NCBI GenBank assembly: GCA_026388715.1 | Contig: JAPLJF010000010.1 | Location: 248,001 to 312,000, forward strand | Direction of reading: 5' to 3' | Length of the DNA: 64,000 nt | DNA from: Deltaproteobacteria bacterium | GTDB taxonomy: Bacteria > Desulfobacterota > Desulfobulbia > Desulfobulbales > Desulfocapsaceae | Shown: piece after piece, positions 41,419 through 50,001 of the stretch | Numbering within the stretch: position 1 is the first letter of the stretch | Layout: each line of letters starts with the position of its first letter | The notes under the pieces: generated by a model | Told to the model about the DNA's origin: nothing | Seen by the model: only the letters and a program-made list of their open reading frames with translations | The model's database searches: none | Program-made: the position numbers and the translations under genes

Positions 41419-42323
41419 GGTAAGTCTCCTTGTTGAGGGGTATTGGTTTGGTGGCGAAGGATCAGGGAATGAGCCCATAAAGCGGCAATCAGCAGGAGTC
41501 CGAGGGATGCTGCCTGTGCCCGATACTGGTTATGCCGGTGGAAGGCTGTTACCTGGATGGTGCCGGCATCAATAAAATGCCCTTGCACGGAGAGGAGGCC
41601 GCTTGTTTCGGGGAGTGGACCGTTGAGAGTGAATGTTTCTCCTGTGAATGCCCTGATATTTTTCTTTTCCAGGGAAAACACGCCGCGGTCAAGTTCTATT
41701 TTTTTGCCGATTCGTGCGGTTGGGTTCATCAGGGTACGGCAAAAATGATTGTCGGCCTGGAGGGACTGTTTAAAAAAGAGAAAAGGGCCTGTGCCATAAA
41801 AGAACAGGAGGCAGAGTATAAGAATAATTTTGCCTGCTTGCGGTCGTGCCAGTTGTAAGTCTGTAGCCGCTATTTTCCGCCAGTTCCATGCCAAGAAAAG
41901 CAGGCCCGCCAAGGTGGCCGCATAGGATGCAAGATGTTCCGGCCAGAACCAGTCAAAGCGCAGTAGAGACCATGAAAACGGGACCAGAAGATGGACCCCG
42001 TTTGCCCATTTGATCTGAGTGGCGTCGAGCAGCAGATGGAGCAGGCTGTTGAAGCCAAGTAGTAGAAAGATGCGCAGGGGGCTTCTGGTGGTCAGGGCCA
42101 GGGCCGCTGCCAGGAACAGACAGAAGAAGAGGCTGGCCTGATTCAGGCTGTAGAGCCGCAGGGTGTAGGGATCAATACCCGGAACAAGTTGCAGTACCCG
42201 TTGGGCGATCCAGGGAATATCCGGGATAGTGCATCCCAGCAGCATCCATTGGGGGCTTGTCCCTTTCCAAAGAAGGCTGTTCAGCGGCCCCTGGATGCCG
42301 ATGTGGGCGAGGGTGTTGGGCAC
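41415..42323 (-). CDS. Membrane protein of the YdjM/LexA-regulated metal-dependent hydrolase-like family (DUF457-like)
   Basis: About 302 residues from a likely GTG start. VPNTLAHIGIQGPLNSLL is the family's N-terminal pattern (MPNTLAHIG.QG), and the His together with DIPWI and LLHLLLDATQIKWANG supplies the conserved Asp/His residues found between its transmembrane segments. Four or five hydrophobic segments are visible (e.g. ASLFFCLFLAAALAL, YAATLAGLLFLAW, IILILCLLFFY), followed by a periplasmic-looking beta-rich domain of about 70 residues and a final TM. The frame is open 49 codons further upstream, but that part is Arg-rich and unlike the family. It is coupled to the exported protein gene by a 4-bp overlap. 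Confidence 0.62.
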   Translation of the reverse strand: MPNTLAHIGIQGPLNSLLWKGTSPQWMLLGCTIPDIPWIAQRVLQLVPGIDPYTLRLYSLNQASLFFCLFLAAALALTTRSPLRIFLLLGFNSLLHLLLDATQIKWANGVHLLVPFSWSLLRFDWFWPEHLASYAATLAGLLFLAWNWRKIAATDLQLARPQAGKIILILCLLFFYGTGPFLFFKQSLQADNHFCRTLMNPTARIGKKIELDRGVFSLEKKNIRAFTGETFTLNGPLPETSGLLSVQGHFIDAGTIQVTAFHRHNQYRAQAASLGLLLIAALWAHSLILRHQTNTPQQGDLP

Positions 42324-42520
42324 GGTCAGTGGGCAGTTGATTGAATGAGGGTGATCATATTGATCTTTTCTTCCTGTGCGAAACTGTCTTTGTCGCCGGA
42401 GTCGTAAGGGCGTTGGCAGTGATAGTATGAATACCCTTAAATTTTTACTCTTCTTTGAGCCGAGAGTCAATTCCGAGATTTGATTCCGGCCTTTTTTCTT
42501 CTAACGGCTTAAGGCTTTCC

Positions 42521-43870
42521 ATGCTTACTCTGACTGTGTCATCGGACTGCCTGCTTGCGGGTATCTCTCTCCCCCTGGAGAAGGCCATCAAAGAGCGGCT
42601 GACGATAGATAATCCCAAATATATCTCAGCAAAACGCTATGGCCGCTGGGTGGGGAAGAAGTTGCAGCCGGTCTTGAAGTATTATGAGCCGGTCCCCATC
42701 GGTCTTCGTTTCCCCCGTGGATTTGCCAATCAGGCTATCCGGCTCTGCCGGGAATATATGCAGGAGTCGCCTCAGATAATCGAAGAACGGCGGCTTCTGG
42801 CAGAGGTGGATTTTTCCTTCAGCGGCGCTCTGCGTCCATATCAGGAGCTTGCCGTTGCCCAGGTCGTCACGCGTTCCTTTGGCGTGCTTGAGGCCGGGAC
42901 CGGCAGCGGCAAGACGGTCATGGCCCTGGCCATCATTGCCGCCCGCAGGCAGCCAACCCTGATTCTTGTCCATACCAAGGAGCTGTTGTATCAGTGGCAG
43001 CAGCGGATCCAGGATTTTCTTGGCTTGAGCGCCGGGCTTGTTGGTGATGCCTGCCTGGATATTCAGCCGATCACCGTGGCCATTGTCAACAGCGCCCGCA
43101 AGAGGGTGGATGAGCTGGCGCCTTTGTTTGGCCATCTTGTTGTTGATGAATGTCACCGGGTGCCGGCAGCCCTGTTTACTGATGTGGTCAGCCGTTTTGA
43201 CTGCCATTATCTGTTGGGCCTTTCCGCCACTGCCTTCAGGAGTGATGAGGGGACGACCAGGCTCATCTCTATCTTCATGGGAGACCGGATTCATCAGGTC
43301 GATCAGGCCCAGCTGCAGGCCAGCGGGGCTGTTGTTAAACCCGAACTGATCCGGCGCAAGACCGCATTTACCCACCGGTATCGCGATGATTATCAGGCCT
43401 TGATTACCGCCCTTGTCTCCCATCAGGGCAGAAACCTGCAGATTATCGAGGATGTTGTGCAGGCGGCAGGACGCGCAACAACCGGTGTTCTGCTGGTAGT
43501 TTCGGATCGGGTCAGTCACTGTGAGGTGTTTGCCGGAGAACTTGGCCAGCGGGGACTGAACGTGGCCCTGCTCACCGGCCAGACCCCGCCTGAAAAGAGG
43601 ATTGAGATTGTGAGAATGGTCCAGGATGGAGAAGTGCGGATTCTGGTGGCCACTCTGCAGCTCATTGGTGAAGGCTTTGACTGTTCGGGCTTAAGTACCC
43701 TGTTTCTGACCACGCCCATCACCTTTGAAGGCCGCCTGTTGCAGGTCCTTGGCCGCATCATGCGACCTGCCGCCGGCAAACAGGCCCAGGTTTATGATTA
43801 TGTGGATGACTCGGTCTCCGTGCTCCGCCGCTCTGCGGAGAGCCGAAGAAAGATACTGGCCGCATTATAG
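42521..43870 (+). CDS. DEAD/DEAH-box (XPB/Ssl2-like, SF2) helicase
   Basis: 449 residues. About 80 N-terminal residues lead to the SF2 core: GALRPYQELAVAQVV (Q-like motif), VLEAGTGSGKTVMALAI (motif I), LVHTKELLYQW (Ia), LVVDECHRVPAALF (motif II, DECH), LLGLSATAFRSD (III), then a second RecA-like domain with LLVVSDRVSHCEVFA, LLTGQTPPEKRIEIV, ILVATLQLIGEGFDCSGL (V) and RLLQVLGRIMRP (VI). It is short for the family and has no nuclease domain. It is probably a DNA repair or restriction-type translocase; the exact function is unknown. The chosen ATG is preceded by a weak TAAGG; an upstream ATG 66 bp earlier is in frame. Confidence 0.82.
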   Translation: MLTLTVSSDCLLAGISLPLEKAIKERLTIDNPKYISAKRYGRWVGKKLQPVLKYYEPVPIGLRFPRGFANQAIRLCREYMQESPQIIEERRLLAEVDFSFSGALRPYQELAVAQVVTRSFGVLEAGTGSGKTVMALAIIAARRQPTLILVHTKELLYQWQQRIQDFLGLSAGLVGDACLDIQPITVAIVNSARKRVDELAPLFGHLVVDECHRVPAALFTDVVSRFDCHYLLGLSATAFRSDEGTTRLISIFMGDRIHQVDQAQLQASGAVVKPELIRRKTAFTHRYRDDYQALITALVSHQGRNLQIIEDVVQAAGRATTGVLLVVSDRVSHCEVFAGELGQRGLNVALLTGQTPPEKRIEIVRMVQDGEVRILVATLQLIGEGFDCSGLSTLFLTTPITFEGRLLQVLGRIMRPAAGKQAQVYDYVDDSVSVLRRSAESRRKILAAL

Positions 43871-44104
43871 GATTTTTGTCGCTCTTTTAGCTCTTTCCTT
43901 GCAAAACCTGCTCTTCTCTGGTATAAAGAAAGTTTTTGTGAGTTTTAGGAGATTGAGAAGGGGTGCCTGCTAAACAGCAGTAAATCTTAATCGTCTTGGC
44001 AGTGTATCTGCATCTGTCCGTTTTGTAAGGTAATTAAAGTGGTCAGGTGTGTTTGTGTTCTTGTGAAGCCATCATTTTTTGCGTTTGCATGAGTCATAAT
44101 CGGT

Positions 44105-44135
44105 AAGCACTCGTCTTTTTACGGGTGCTTTTTTT
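44105..44135 (+). terminator. Terminator-like hairpin 30 bp upstream of typA
   Basis: AAGCACTCGT (44106-44114 region) pairs with ACGGGTGCTT (44121-44130) with one G-T pair and a loop of about 6 nt, followed by seven T residues. It lies so close to the typA start codon (44166) that a separate promoter behind it is hard to fit; it may act as an attenuator in the leader. The 43871-44104 stretch upstream contains no gene. Confidence 0.72.
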
Positions 44136-44165
44136 ATTTTGATCCTAAGGGTCAGGGAAGAGGAA

Positions 44166-45968
44166 ATGAAACAGGAAAAAATTCGTAACGTGGCTATTAT
44201 CGCCCATGTTGACCATGGCAAGACTACGCTCGTTGATCAGTTATTCAAATACTCCGGGATGTTTCGTGAAAATCAGGACGTGGCTGAGCGGCTCATGGAT
44301 TCCATGGATCTCGAGCGTGAGCGCGGTATTACCATCACTGCCAAGAATGGTTCGTATCAGTACGAGGATTTTTCCATCAACATCATTGATACCCCAGGGC
44401 ATGCCGATTTCGGGGGCCAGGTGGAGCGGGTGCTGCAGATGGCGGACGGGGCCTTGCTGCTTGTTGATGCCCAGGAGGGGCCGATGCCCCAGACCTATTT
44501 CGTCCTGAAAAAGGCCTTGCAGAACAACCTTCCGGTTATCGTGGTGATCAACAAGATTGATAAACCGGCGGCGCGCTGTGCCTGGGTGGTTGATCAGGTC
44601 TTTGACCTTTTTGTCAAGTTGAACGCCCCGGACGATGTCCTTGATTTTCCTGTTGTCTATGCTTCGGCCAAAGATGGGTATGCCATGGCCGATCCTGATG
44701 ATTCCAAGGAGGACGGCATGGGGATGCAGATCATCTCCAAGATGATTACCGAGTTTATCCCGGCCCCTACCGGCTCACCCGATGCCCCCCTGCAATTGCA
44801 GGTGAGCACCATTGATTATTCCCCGTATCTTGGGCGTCTGGGCATTGGCAAGGTGATTAATGGCACGATCGCTATCAATCAGCCTCTGGCAGTGGCCCGT
44901 CGTGATGGCACCATCAAGCCGGTGCGGATCTCCAAGATCTATCGCTTTGAATCTGATGGCAAGGTGCCCATCGACAGCGCCAGCGTAGGCGAGATAGTGG
45001 CCGTGGCCGGTATGGAGGATGTAACCGTGGGAGTTACCTTTACTGATCCGGACAATCCGATGCCTCTCCCCCTGATCGCCATTGATCCGCCCACCATCTC
45101 CATGAATTTTATCCCCAATGATTCACCTTTTGCCGGCAAGGAAGGGAAATTCGTTACTTCTCGCCATATCGAAGAGCGTCTGGCCCGTGAGGTCCTGTCG
45201 GATGTCGCCCTTCATTATGAGGCGCTGACTGATGCGGTCGGCTACCGGGTATCCGGTCGTGGCGAGCTCCATCTCTCTATCCTCATTGAGAAGATGCGCC
45301 GCGAGGACTTTGAATTTCAGGTGACCCGGCCCGAGGTGATCATGAAAGAAGAAAATGGCAAAATCATGGAGCCTTTCGAGTCACTCACCATTGATGTGGA
45401 CGAAAAGTATCAGGGCGCGGTTATTGAAAAGCTGGGTAAGCTCAAGGGCCAGATGGAGGAGATGACCACTGGTCATGCCGGGATGATGCGACTGGTATTC
45501 AAGATTCCGACCCGCGGACTGCTGGGGTATCGCTCCCAGTTCATGACTGATACCAAGGGCATGGGGATGATGAGTTATGTCTTTGCCGAATATGGCCCAT
45601 ACGCCGGGGAGATAAAAAACCGGATTAACGGGGTGCTGTTGGTTAAGGATCCCTGTACTGCCGTGGCTTACGCCCTGTTCAGTCTTCAGGAGCGGGGTAC
45701 GCTCTTCATTCATCCGGGTGCGCCCTTGTACACGGGACAGATCATTGGTGAAAGTTCGCGTGGCGGAGATATGGTGGTCAATCCGGGCAAAGGCAAAAAA
45801 CTGACCAATATGCGGGCCTCCGGTACGGATGAGGCGATAATCCTGACCCCTCCCCGGGCCTTGACTTTGGAAGACTGCATCGCTTATATTAATGACGATG
45901 AGCTGGTTGAGGTGACACCGAAATCAATCCGGCTGCGGAAAAAAAGTGACGTGCGGATCAGGGGGTAA
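44166..45968 (+). CDS. typA: Ribosome-associated GTPase TypA/BipA
   Basis: 600 residues, full length. The G domain has [19 protein letters not shown] (P-loop), [18 protein letters not shown] (switch I), [12 protein letters not shown] (G3) and [12 protein letters not shown] (G4). Domain II and the EF-G-like domain III follow, then the C-terminal domain with the [16 protein letters not shown] segment and SLEEC-like [19 protein letters not shown] that are specific to BipA. It binds 70S ribosomes and assists large-subunit assembly and growth under stress. The start is ATG at 44166, after AGAGG; the frame is open for nine codons upstream through the leader hairpin. A small membrane-protein frame follows 8 bp downstream. 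Confidence 0.95.
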   Translation: MKQEKIRNVAIIAHVDHGKTTLVDQLFKYSGMFRENQDVAERLMDSMDLERERGITITAKNGSYQYEDFSINIIDTPGHADFGGQVERVLQMADGALLLVDAQEGPMPQTYFVLKKALQNNLPVIVVINKIDKPAARCAWVVDQVFDLFVKLNAPDDVLDFPVVYASAKDGYAMADPDDSKEDGMGMQIISKMITEFIPAPTGSPDAPLQLQVSTIDYSPYLGRLGIGKVINGTIAINQPLAVARRDGTIKPVRISKIYRFESDGKVPIDSASVGEIVAVAGMEDVTVGVTFTDPDNPMPLPLIAIDPPTISMNFIPNDSPFAGKEGKFVTSRHIEERLAREVLSDVALHYEALTDAVGYRVSGRGELHLSILIEKMRREDFEFQVTRPEVIMKEENGKIMEPFESLTIDVDEKYQGAVIEKLGKLKGQMEEMTTGHAGMMRLVFKIPTRGLLGYRSQFMTDTKGMGMMSYVFAEYGPYAGEIKNRINGVLLVKDPCTAVAYALFSLQERGTLFIHPGAPLYTGQIIGESSRGGDMVVNPGKGKKLTNMRASGTDEAIILTPPRALTLEDCIAYINDDELVEVTPKSIRLRKKSDVRIRG

Positions 45969-45976
45969 TCCAGGGG

Positions 45977-46138
45977 ATGAAAAATCTGCTGATTTTGCTT
46001 GTTTCAGGGGTAGTCGGTGTGGCCACCTTCGGGTTTATTGCCAAAAAATTTGGCAGTGACTGTATCCCCTGACTGATGCTCTATGGCTCCATAGGTATGG
46101 GGCTTTTTGTCTTCTGGATCCTGCGGCTTATTTTCTGA
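45977..46138 (+). pseudogene. Small membrane protein frame interrupted by an in-frame TGA
   Basis: ATG at 45977 opens a frame of 31 codons, MKNLLILLVSGVVGVATFGF with a further IAKKFGSDCIP, then TGA (46070-46072). The same frame continues [21 protein letters not shown] to a second TGA (46136-46138), which would give a 53-residue two-helix membrane protein. Both halves are coherent, so this is either a nonsense mutation, a readthrough case (TGA as selenocysteine or Trp) or two coupled small frames, the second starting at ATG 46076. Immediately after the TGA comes a palindrome, CTATGGCTCCATAG. It follows typA by 8 bp and overlaps the convergent Nudix gene's 3' end by 11 bp. Confidence 0.5.
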
Positions 46139-46559
46139 TTTTTCGGGCCGCGAAATAATCCGCCAGGATTTGGGCGTGATCAAAGACCAGCTCGGGAAGA
46201 TTGTCCTCGGCAAATAACCCGGCCTCGGCCGCATCATCCCCTGCCTTGGGGTTGTCCCGGGCCTGGCCGATAAAGACCGTTGAGGCGGTATGCTGACGAG
46301 GGTCACGGCCGGGATCGGAATAGGTATGGAACTGAATCAGGTTCTGCACCGCAAGGCCGGTTTCCTCAAGTGCTTCCCGTACCGCCGCCTTTTCATAGGA
46401 CTCACCATAATCGACAAACCCGCCCGGCAAGGCCCAGCCGTATGGCGGGTTTTTTCGTTTGATGAGCACGATCTCTTCGCCAATCTCAATGATGATATCA
46501 ACAGTGGGAACCGGATTGCGAAAAATGGGGATCTGGGTGTGGCAGTGAGGACAGTGCAT
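46128..46559 (-). CDS. Nudix hydrolase
   Basis: 143 residues. The Nudix box is complete: [24 protein letters not shown] (G-x5-E-x7-REUXEEXGU, with the metal-binding glutamates). [26 protein letters not shown] forms the N-terminus, with a CxxC pair that could be half of a zinc-ribbon. ADP-ribose- or nucleoside-diphosphate-type hydrolase activity is likely, but the substrate cannot be read from sequence. I chose the ATG at MHCPHC because family similarity begins there; the frame stays open upstream through AT-rich non-coding sequence. It is convergent with the small frame behind typA. Confidence 0.85.
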   Translation of the reverse strand: MHCPHCHTQIPIFRNPVPTVDIIIEIGEEIVLIKRKNPPYGWALPGGFVDYGESYEKAAVREALEETGLAVQNLIQFHTYSDPGRDPRQHTASTVFIGQARDNPKAGDDAAEAGLFAEDNLPELVFDHAQILADYFAARKIRK

Positions 46560-46694
46560 GGGGATCTTGAGATGTTGAGTCGTTGTTAAAAAAATAACGG
46601 TAAGAGTTATTGTGCTGTAAGTGGGGCATAACAGGTTGTAACAGAACGAACAAGATAGCTGGGGTCGTTTTGTAGTGGCCCTCTTGTGGATTTT

Positions 46695-46813
46695 TGCCAG
46701 ACGCCACTTAAAGAAACAGCCGTAAGAGATTGTCTGTTTCTTTGACGCGGCATAAGGTGCCGTAAAAGAGTTGAGCAATAAAAGACTTGCTCAATTCTTA
46801 ACGGCACCTAAAG
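46695..46813. repeat. Composite palindromic repeat (family 1, copy A)
   Basis: A 119-bp element nearly identical in plan to copy B at 60816-60932. TGCCAGACGCCACTTAAAGA leads into a first hairpin (AAAGAAACAGCC...GTCTGTTTCTTT), then GCATAAGGTGCCGTAA with its inverted partner TTAACGGCACCTAAAG encloses a second, longer stem. Its right end overlaps the HAD-family gene, whose TAG stop is inside CCTAAAG (read on the minus strand CTTTAGG). It could fold as a double hairpin in the HAD transcript and act as terminator or RNA-stability element. Confidence 0.82.
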
Positions 46814-47380
46814 CTCCAGCATGGCGTGAATTTCCTGCCAGCTTTCTACGCTCTGCAGACCATGTTTCCCTTGGTTCCAGGGTTGGGAAAAGACCAGTGG
46901 GGTGATGGCTGCATCTGCCAGTTGCAGACAGGTCTCGGCCCGATCATCGACAAAGTAACGGAGTTTGTGCTCGTGGATGTAGCGGGCCTTGTCATCGTGA
47001 CACCCCATGGCCACCAGACGGATATTGGCGCAGACCGGGGCAGGGAAAAAATGTTGCAGCCAGTCTTCCACTGGTTGGTGCAGGGGGCGGGCGGTGATGA
47101 TGGTCACCGGCGCGGATGCGGTCATTTTTGTGATGATCTCCACCGCTCCTTTCATGGGTTGCAGACCGGTTGTCAGGGAATTGCGAAGGATGGCGTCAAA
47201 GATTGATTCCACCACGGGGATGGGAATGTCCAGGCAATCTTCAACTTGAAAGCTGGTAATGTCTTTCAGGGTAAATGAGCAGAAGGCATGTTCCTCGCAG
47301 GCCAGGCGGATAAAGGCCTCAGCCGTATCGGCAATGACTCCGTCCAGGTCAAAACCAATCTCTCTGCTTTGGATCTTCAT
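46808..47380 (-). CDS. HAD-family hydrolase (5'(3')-deoxyribonucleotidase-like)
   Basis: 190 residues. IGFDLDGVIADTAEAF is HAD motif I with both catalytic aspartates. PVTIITARPLHQPVEDWLQ gives motif II (T), and RYFVDDRAETCLQLADA the late acidic motif, after DDKARYIHEH (the lysine region of motif III). The order and spacing resemble the NT5C/YqfW-type nucleotidase subgroup. It may dephosphorylate a small nucleotide. The ATG overlaps the stop of the ketopantoate-reductase-like gene by 4 bp. Its last codon and stop (CTT TAG) come from the palindromic repeat at 46695-46813, so the C-terminus may be altered relative to an ancestral gene. Confidence 0.78.
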   Translation of the reverse strand: MKIQSREIGFDLDGVIADTAEAFIRLACEEHAFCSFTLKDITSFQVEDCLDIPIPVVESIFDAILRNSLTTGLQPMKGAVEIITKMTASAPVTIITARPLHQPVEDWLQHFFPAPVCANIRLVAMGCHDDKARYIHEHKLRYFVDDRAETCLQLADAAITPLVFSQPWNQGKHGLQSVESWQEIHAMLEL

Positions 47381-48345
47381 ATCTCTTCTATCCTTGTTGT
47401 GTCCTGATTGTACTTCTCTTCTATCTTTTTTATCTGTTGCACCACCTCTTCGTTGAAAGGGGTGGCGATACCAACTCTTTTTCCTTCCCTGACTATTGCG
47501 CCATTGATGGCATCAATCTCGGTTGGCCGCTTGTGGCGTCGGTCCTGGAGCATGGAGGAGATGTTTTTGGCTGTGCTTTTACAGACGGTCAGGGTTGCCT
47601 GCAGCGGATCAACGCTGATGACAATGCCGCAAGCCCTGGCCACTGCCTCTGCCTCATGGACAATGTTTTTCAGACGGCTACGGGCGGCGCAGGAGGTGAG
47701 AAGCTGGCCGTTGGTCCGGTTGTAGATGGCAGTGAGTGGGTTGATCCCGGCATTGATGAACAGTTTGGCCCAGAGTTGAGTGCGTATATCCTGAGACAGA
47801 GCGACCTGAAGGCCTGCCTCCTGAAGGATTCGCGTAAGTTCTGCCAGTTGTTGCTGTTGCCGGTCTGCAGGCTTCTGGAGAAAACCCAGGCAGGTTATGC
47901 CCCTGCCGGCATGGAGAACATGCCCGGGACCCAGCAGGGTGGCACCTTCAGAGCTGCTGGCAAAGGCCGGAGCAGTGGGGAGATCTAGCCGTTCCTGGAT
48001 ATCAAGATGGCTGATACCATTTTGCAGAAAGACAAGAAGGGTCTGGGGAGAGAGCAGGGGCAGACAGGATTGCAGGCAACCGTCCAGGTCGTGCGATTTG
48101 ACACAGAAGAGAACCACATCCATCGGGCTGATCGCCTGTGGATCCGAGGAGACAGGAATAGGATATCGTTCTTGGCCCTTGTCAGTTTCGTACAGGATTC
48201 CCTGCGCAGTGAGCAGCGTTGTCCGCTCCTGATTATGATCAAGGAGCCAGAGGCTGTCTTTCGCACTCTGTTTTTTTGGAAAAAGCAGAGAGACAAACAG
48301 GCAGCCCAAGGCTCCCGGGCCGATAATAGCGATACGTATTGGCAA
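47377..48345 (-). CDS. panE: 2-dehydropantoate 2-reductase (ketopantoate reductase) family protein
   Basis: 322 residues. RIAIIGPGALGCLFVSLL is the NADPH-binding motif (GxGxxG-type). VVLFCVKSHDLDGCL, LVFLQNGISHLDI and the KLFINAGINPLTAIYNRTNGQLL block, where the catalytic Lys and Asn lie, match the PanE family, and the C-terminal domain ends with HKRPTEIDAINGAIVREGKRVGIATPFNE. It would reduce 2-dehydropantoate to pantoate in coenzyme A synthesis, but family members with other 2-keto-acid substrates exist. It is coupled to the HAD gene by a 4-bp overlap. Confidence 0.84.
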   Translation of the reverse strand: MPIRIAIIGPGALGCLFVSLLFPKKQSAKDSLWLLDHNQERTTLLTAQGILYETDKGQERYPIPVSSDPQAISPMDVVLFCVKSHDLDGCLQSCLPLLSPQTLLVFLQNGISHLDIQERLDLPTAPAFASSSEGATLLGPGHVLHAGRGITCLGFLQKPADRQQQQLAELTRILQEAGLQVALSQDIRTQLWAKLFINAGINPLTAIYNRTNGQLLTSCAARSRLKNIVHEAEAVARACGIVISVDPLQATLTVCKSTAKNISSMLQDRRHKRPTEIDAINGAIVREGKRVGIATPFNEEVVQQIKKIEEKYNQDTTRIEEI

Positions 48346-48357
48346 AAGAGGGTATTG

Positions 48358-49386
48358 TTACTGGATGATCTTCGCCTCTTCGACAATGACTGCATAGCTG
48401 TATCCAGCGCCAAAATCCTTATTGGCCCGGACAATACCTTCTATGGTAATGACGTCCTTGTCTTTTGGCGGCTGGGCGCTGGTGGTGATGACCAGATCGT
48501 GGGTATTATTCAAAGGGTCACCGCTGCCATCCTGAAGATGAATCCAGTTCTTGCCCATGATGTTGGGGCTGAATTTGACCACCTTGCCCTGGACGCGAAT
48601 GGTCTTGCCGTCAAGTTTGGTGTTGCCGGCAAAGACCTCCGCCACGGTGTACCCATTTTCTCCTGCGGCTTTTTCCACCTTGATTTCAGTGTAAGGGGCC
48701 ATTGCGCCCAGGCTGCCACCTGATTCGGTCTTGGCCTGCATGGCGGCAGGTGGGGCTTCAGCCTTGACTGCGCTGGCGAACGAATCGGCTCCGGCGGTGT
48801 TGCCCGTATCCGGTTTTGTGGCGTGGGGGTTGGGCGTCGCACTGTTCATGCCTTGCGGAACAGTCTGAGGTGGCGTCTTGTCTGCCTGACCTGCAAGACC
48901 GGGAGAAAAAACGATGGAGTCAAAGGTCCTGTTGAGTGATTTACTGGTGAAATTTGGCATCACCGCACCGTTATGATAGGAGACATCATCTCCTACCTTG
49001 ACTTTGGCTTGCGGAATGGCAACCCACTGTTGGGCCTTACCGGTATCTACTTGCAGATAGGTGTATCCCCCGGCATCCATGGTCTCCAGCACCTTGCCGC
49101 TGATGATATTGTCCTGCTGTTCAGTGACTGCCGGGGCTGGTGTTTTCTGGGTATCGGTGGTCATGGCAGCTGGTGTTGTGTCTCCACCAGCTGCCATGGT
49201 CTTCAATACTTTATTGCCCGGCTTTTCCGTGATCGCCGGAGCTACTGGCGTCTTCTGGGTATCGACGGTCGCTGCCGGCGTTGTTTTTTCAGGGGTTTTA
49301 GTGTCTGTTGTGCTTTTTTGCTGGCTGTCACACGCTGGGAGCAAGAGACAGAGGCAGAGTGCTGACTTCAGGAGTTTATGCTTCAT
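48358..49386 (-). CDS. Lipoprotein with duplicated GKVLETM.AGGYTYLQV (NrfJ-like) segment and C-terminal OB-like domain
   Basis: 342 residues. MKHKLLKSALCLCLLLPACDSQQ contains a lipobox (LPAC). A Thr/Pro/Lys-rich linker is followed by ISGKVLETMDAGGYTYLQVDTG and QWVAIPQAKVKVGDDVSYHN, like NrfJ-related small periplasmic proteins. A second domain near the end reads KTIRVQGKVVKFSPNIMGKNWIHLQDGSGDP and VITIEGIVRANKDFGAGYSYAVIVEEAKI, an OB-fold-like pattern. The linker contains an imperfect direct duplication: DTQKTPVAPAITEKPGN then KVLKTMAAGGDT, and DTQKTPAPAVTEQQDN then GKVLETMDAGGYT. The function is unknown. It is probably attached to the inner or outer membrane facing the periplasm. Confidence 0.68.
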   Translation of the reverse strand: MKHKLLKSALCLCLLLPACDSQQKSTTDTKTPEKTTPAATVDTQKTPVAPAITEKPGNKVLKTMAAGGDTTPAAMTTDTQKTPAPAVTEQQDNIISGKVLETMDAGGYTYLQVDTGKAQQWVAIPQAKVKVGDDVSYHNGAVMPNFTSKSLNRTFDSIVFSPGLAGQADKTPPQTVPQGMNSATPNPHATKPDTGNTAGADSFASAVKAEAPPAAMQAKTESGGSLGAMAPYTEIKVEKAAGENGYTVAEVFAGNTKLDGKTIRVQGKVVKFSPNIMGKNWIHLQDGSGDPLNNTHDLVITTSAQPPKDKDVITIEGIVRANKDFGAGYSYAVIVEEAKIIQ

Positions 49387-49476
49387 GGTATCCTCATGGT
49401 AGATGTTAAGGTTAGTCAGTAATCAGTTGGATAAAGAGAGTGACCGCTGACAATTGATCACGTGTGGTTTGAAAAA

Positions 49477-50001
49477 TTAGTCATCTTCGAGCAGAAAGGC
49501 AATATACTCAAGGATTGATCTGGCCCAGAGATTATATCCCGTTTCGGTGAAATGAATACCGTCCGCCTGAAAAAGTTCGCTTCTGGTATCGAATTTTGAG
49601 AATATATCGAGAAAGCAACAGCCGGATTGTAAGGATAATGCCTCCATTTCGCTGTTGATCCGTTTCATCTCTTCTTTATTCAGTCCGGGTATCTGGAGAG
49701 GGATGAGACTGTTGATAATAATCTCTGCTGCAGGATAGGTATGGCTCAAGTGGACAACAATCTGTCGGAGTGTCTCGGCATAATTATAATCTTCCTTGAG
49801 AAGATTATTGGTGCCGGTTATGATCAATATAATGTGCGGATCACAGACTTGTTCCGGGAGCGATGGCAGCCTCTTCAAAAGCCCCTGCGCCGTCTCACCA
49901 AAAATACTCAGGTTGAGGACTTCAAAATGAGTTATCCGTTCCTGCCAGTTAAAATTGGCGGGATGGGAATCACCGAGGAAAAGCAATCTGCCCTGTTTCA
50001 T
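49477..50001 (-). CDS. SGNH/GDSL-type hydrolase
   Basis: 174 residues. Block I reads GRLLFLGDSHPANF (GDSH instead of GDSL), the NLSIFGETAQGLL glycine follows as block II, IITGTNNLLKED is block III with the catalytic Asn, and DGIHFTETGYNLWA is block V with the catalytic Asp and His. All catalytic positions are kept. There is no signal peptide, so it probably acts in the cytoplasm. It may be a lipase, esterase or sugar O-acetylesterase; nothing in the sequence decides this. It is monocistronic, with the lipoprotein gene downstream after 90 bp. Confidence 0.8.
   Translation of the reverse strand: MKQGRLLFLGDSHPANFNWQERITHFEVLNLSIFGETAQGLLKRLPSLPEQVCDPHIILIITGTNNLLKEDYNYAETLRQIVVHLSHTYPAAEIIINSLIPLQIPGLNKEEMKRINSEMEALSLQSGCCFLDIFSKFDTRSELFQADGIHFTETGYNLWARSILEYIAFLLEDD

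Noticed and set aside
42626-43519. A 297-codon minus-strand frame antisense to the helicase gene
   Set aside because: The helicase on the plus strand has all SF2 motifs; the antisense frame is a by-product.
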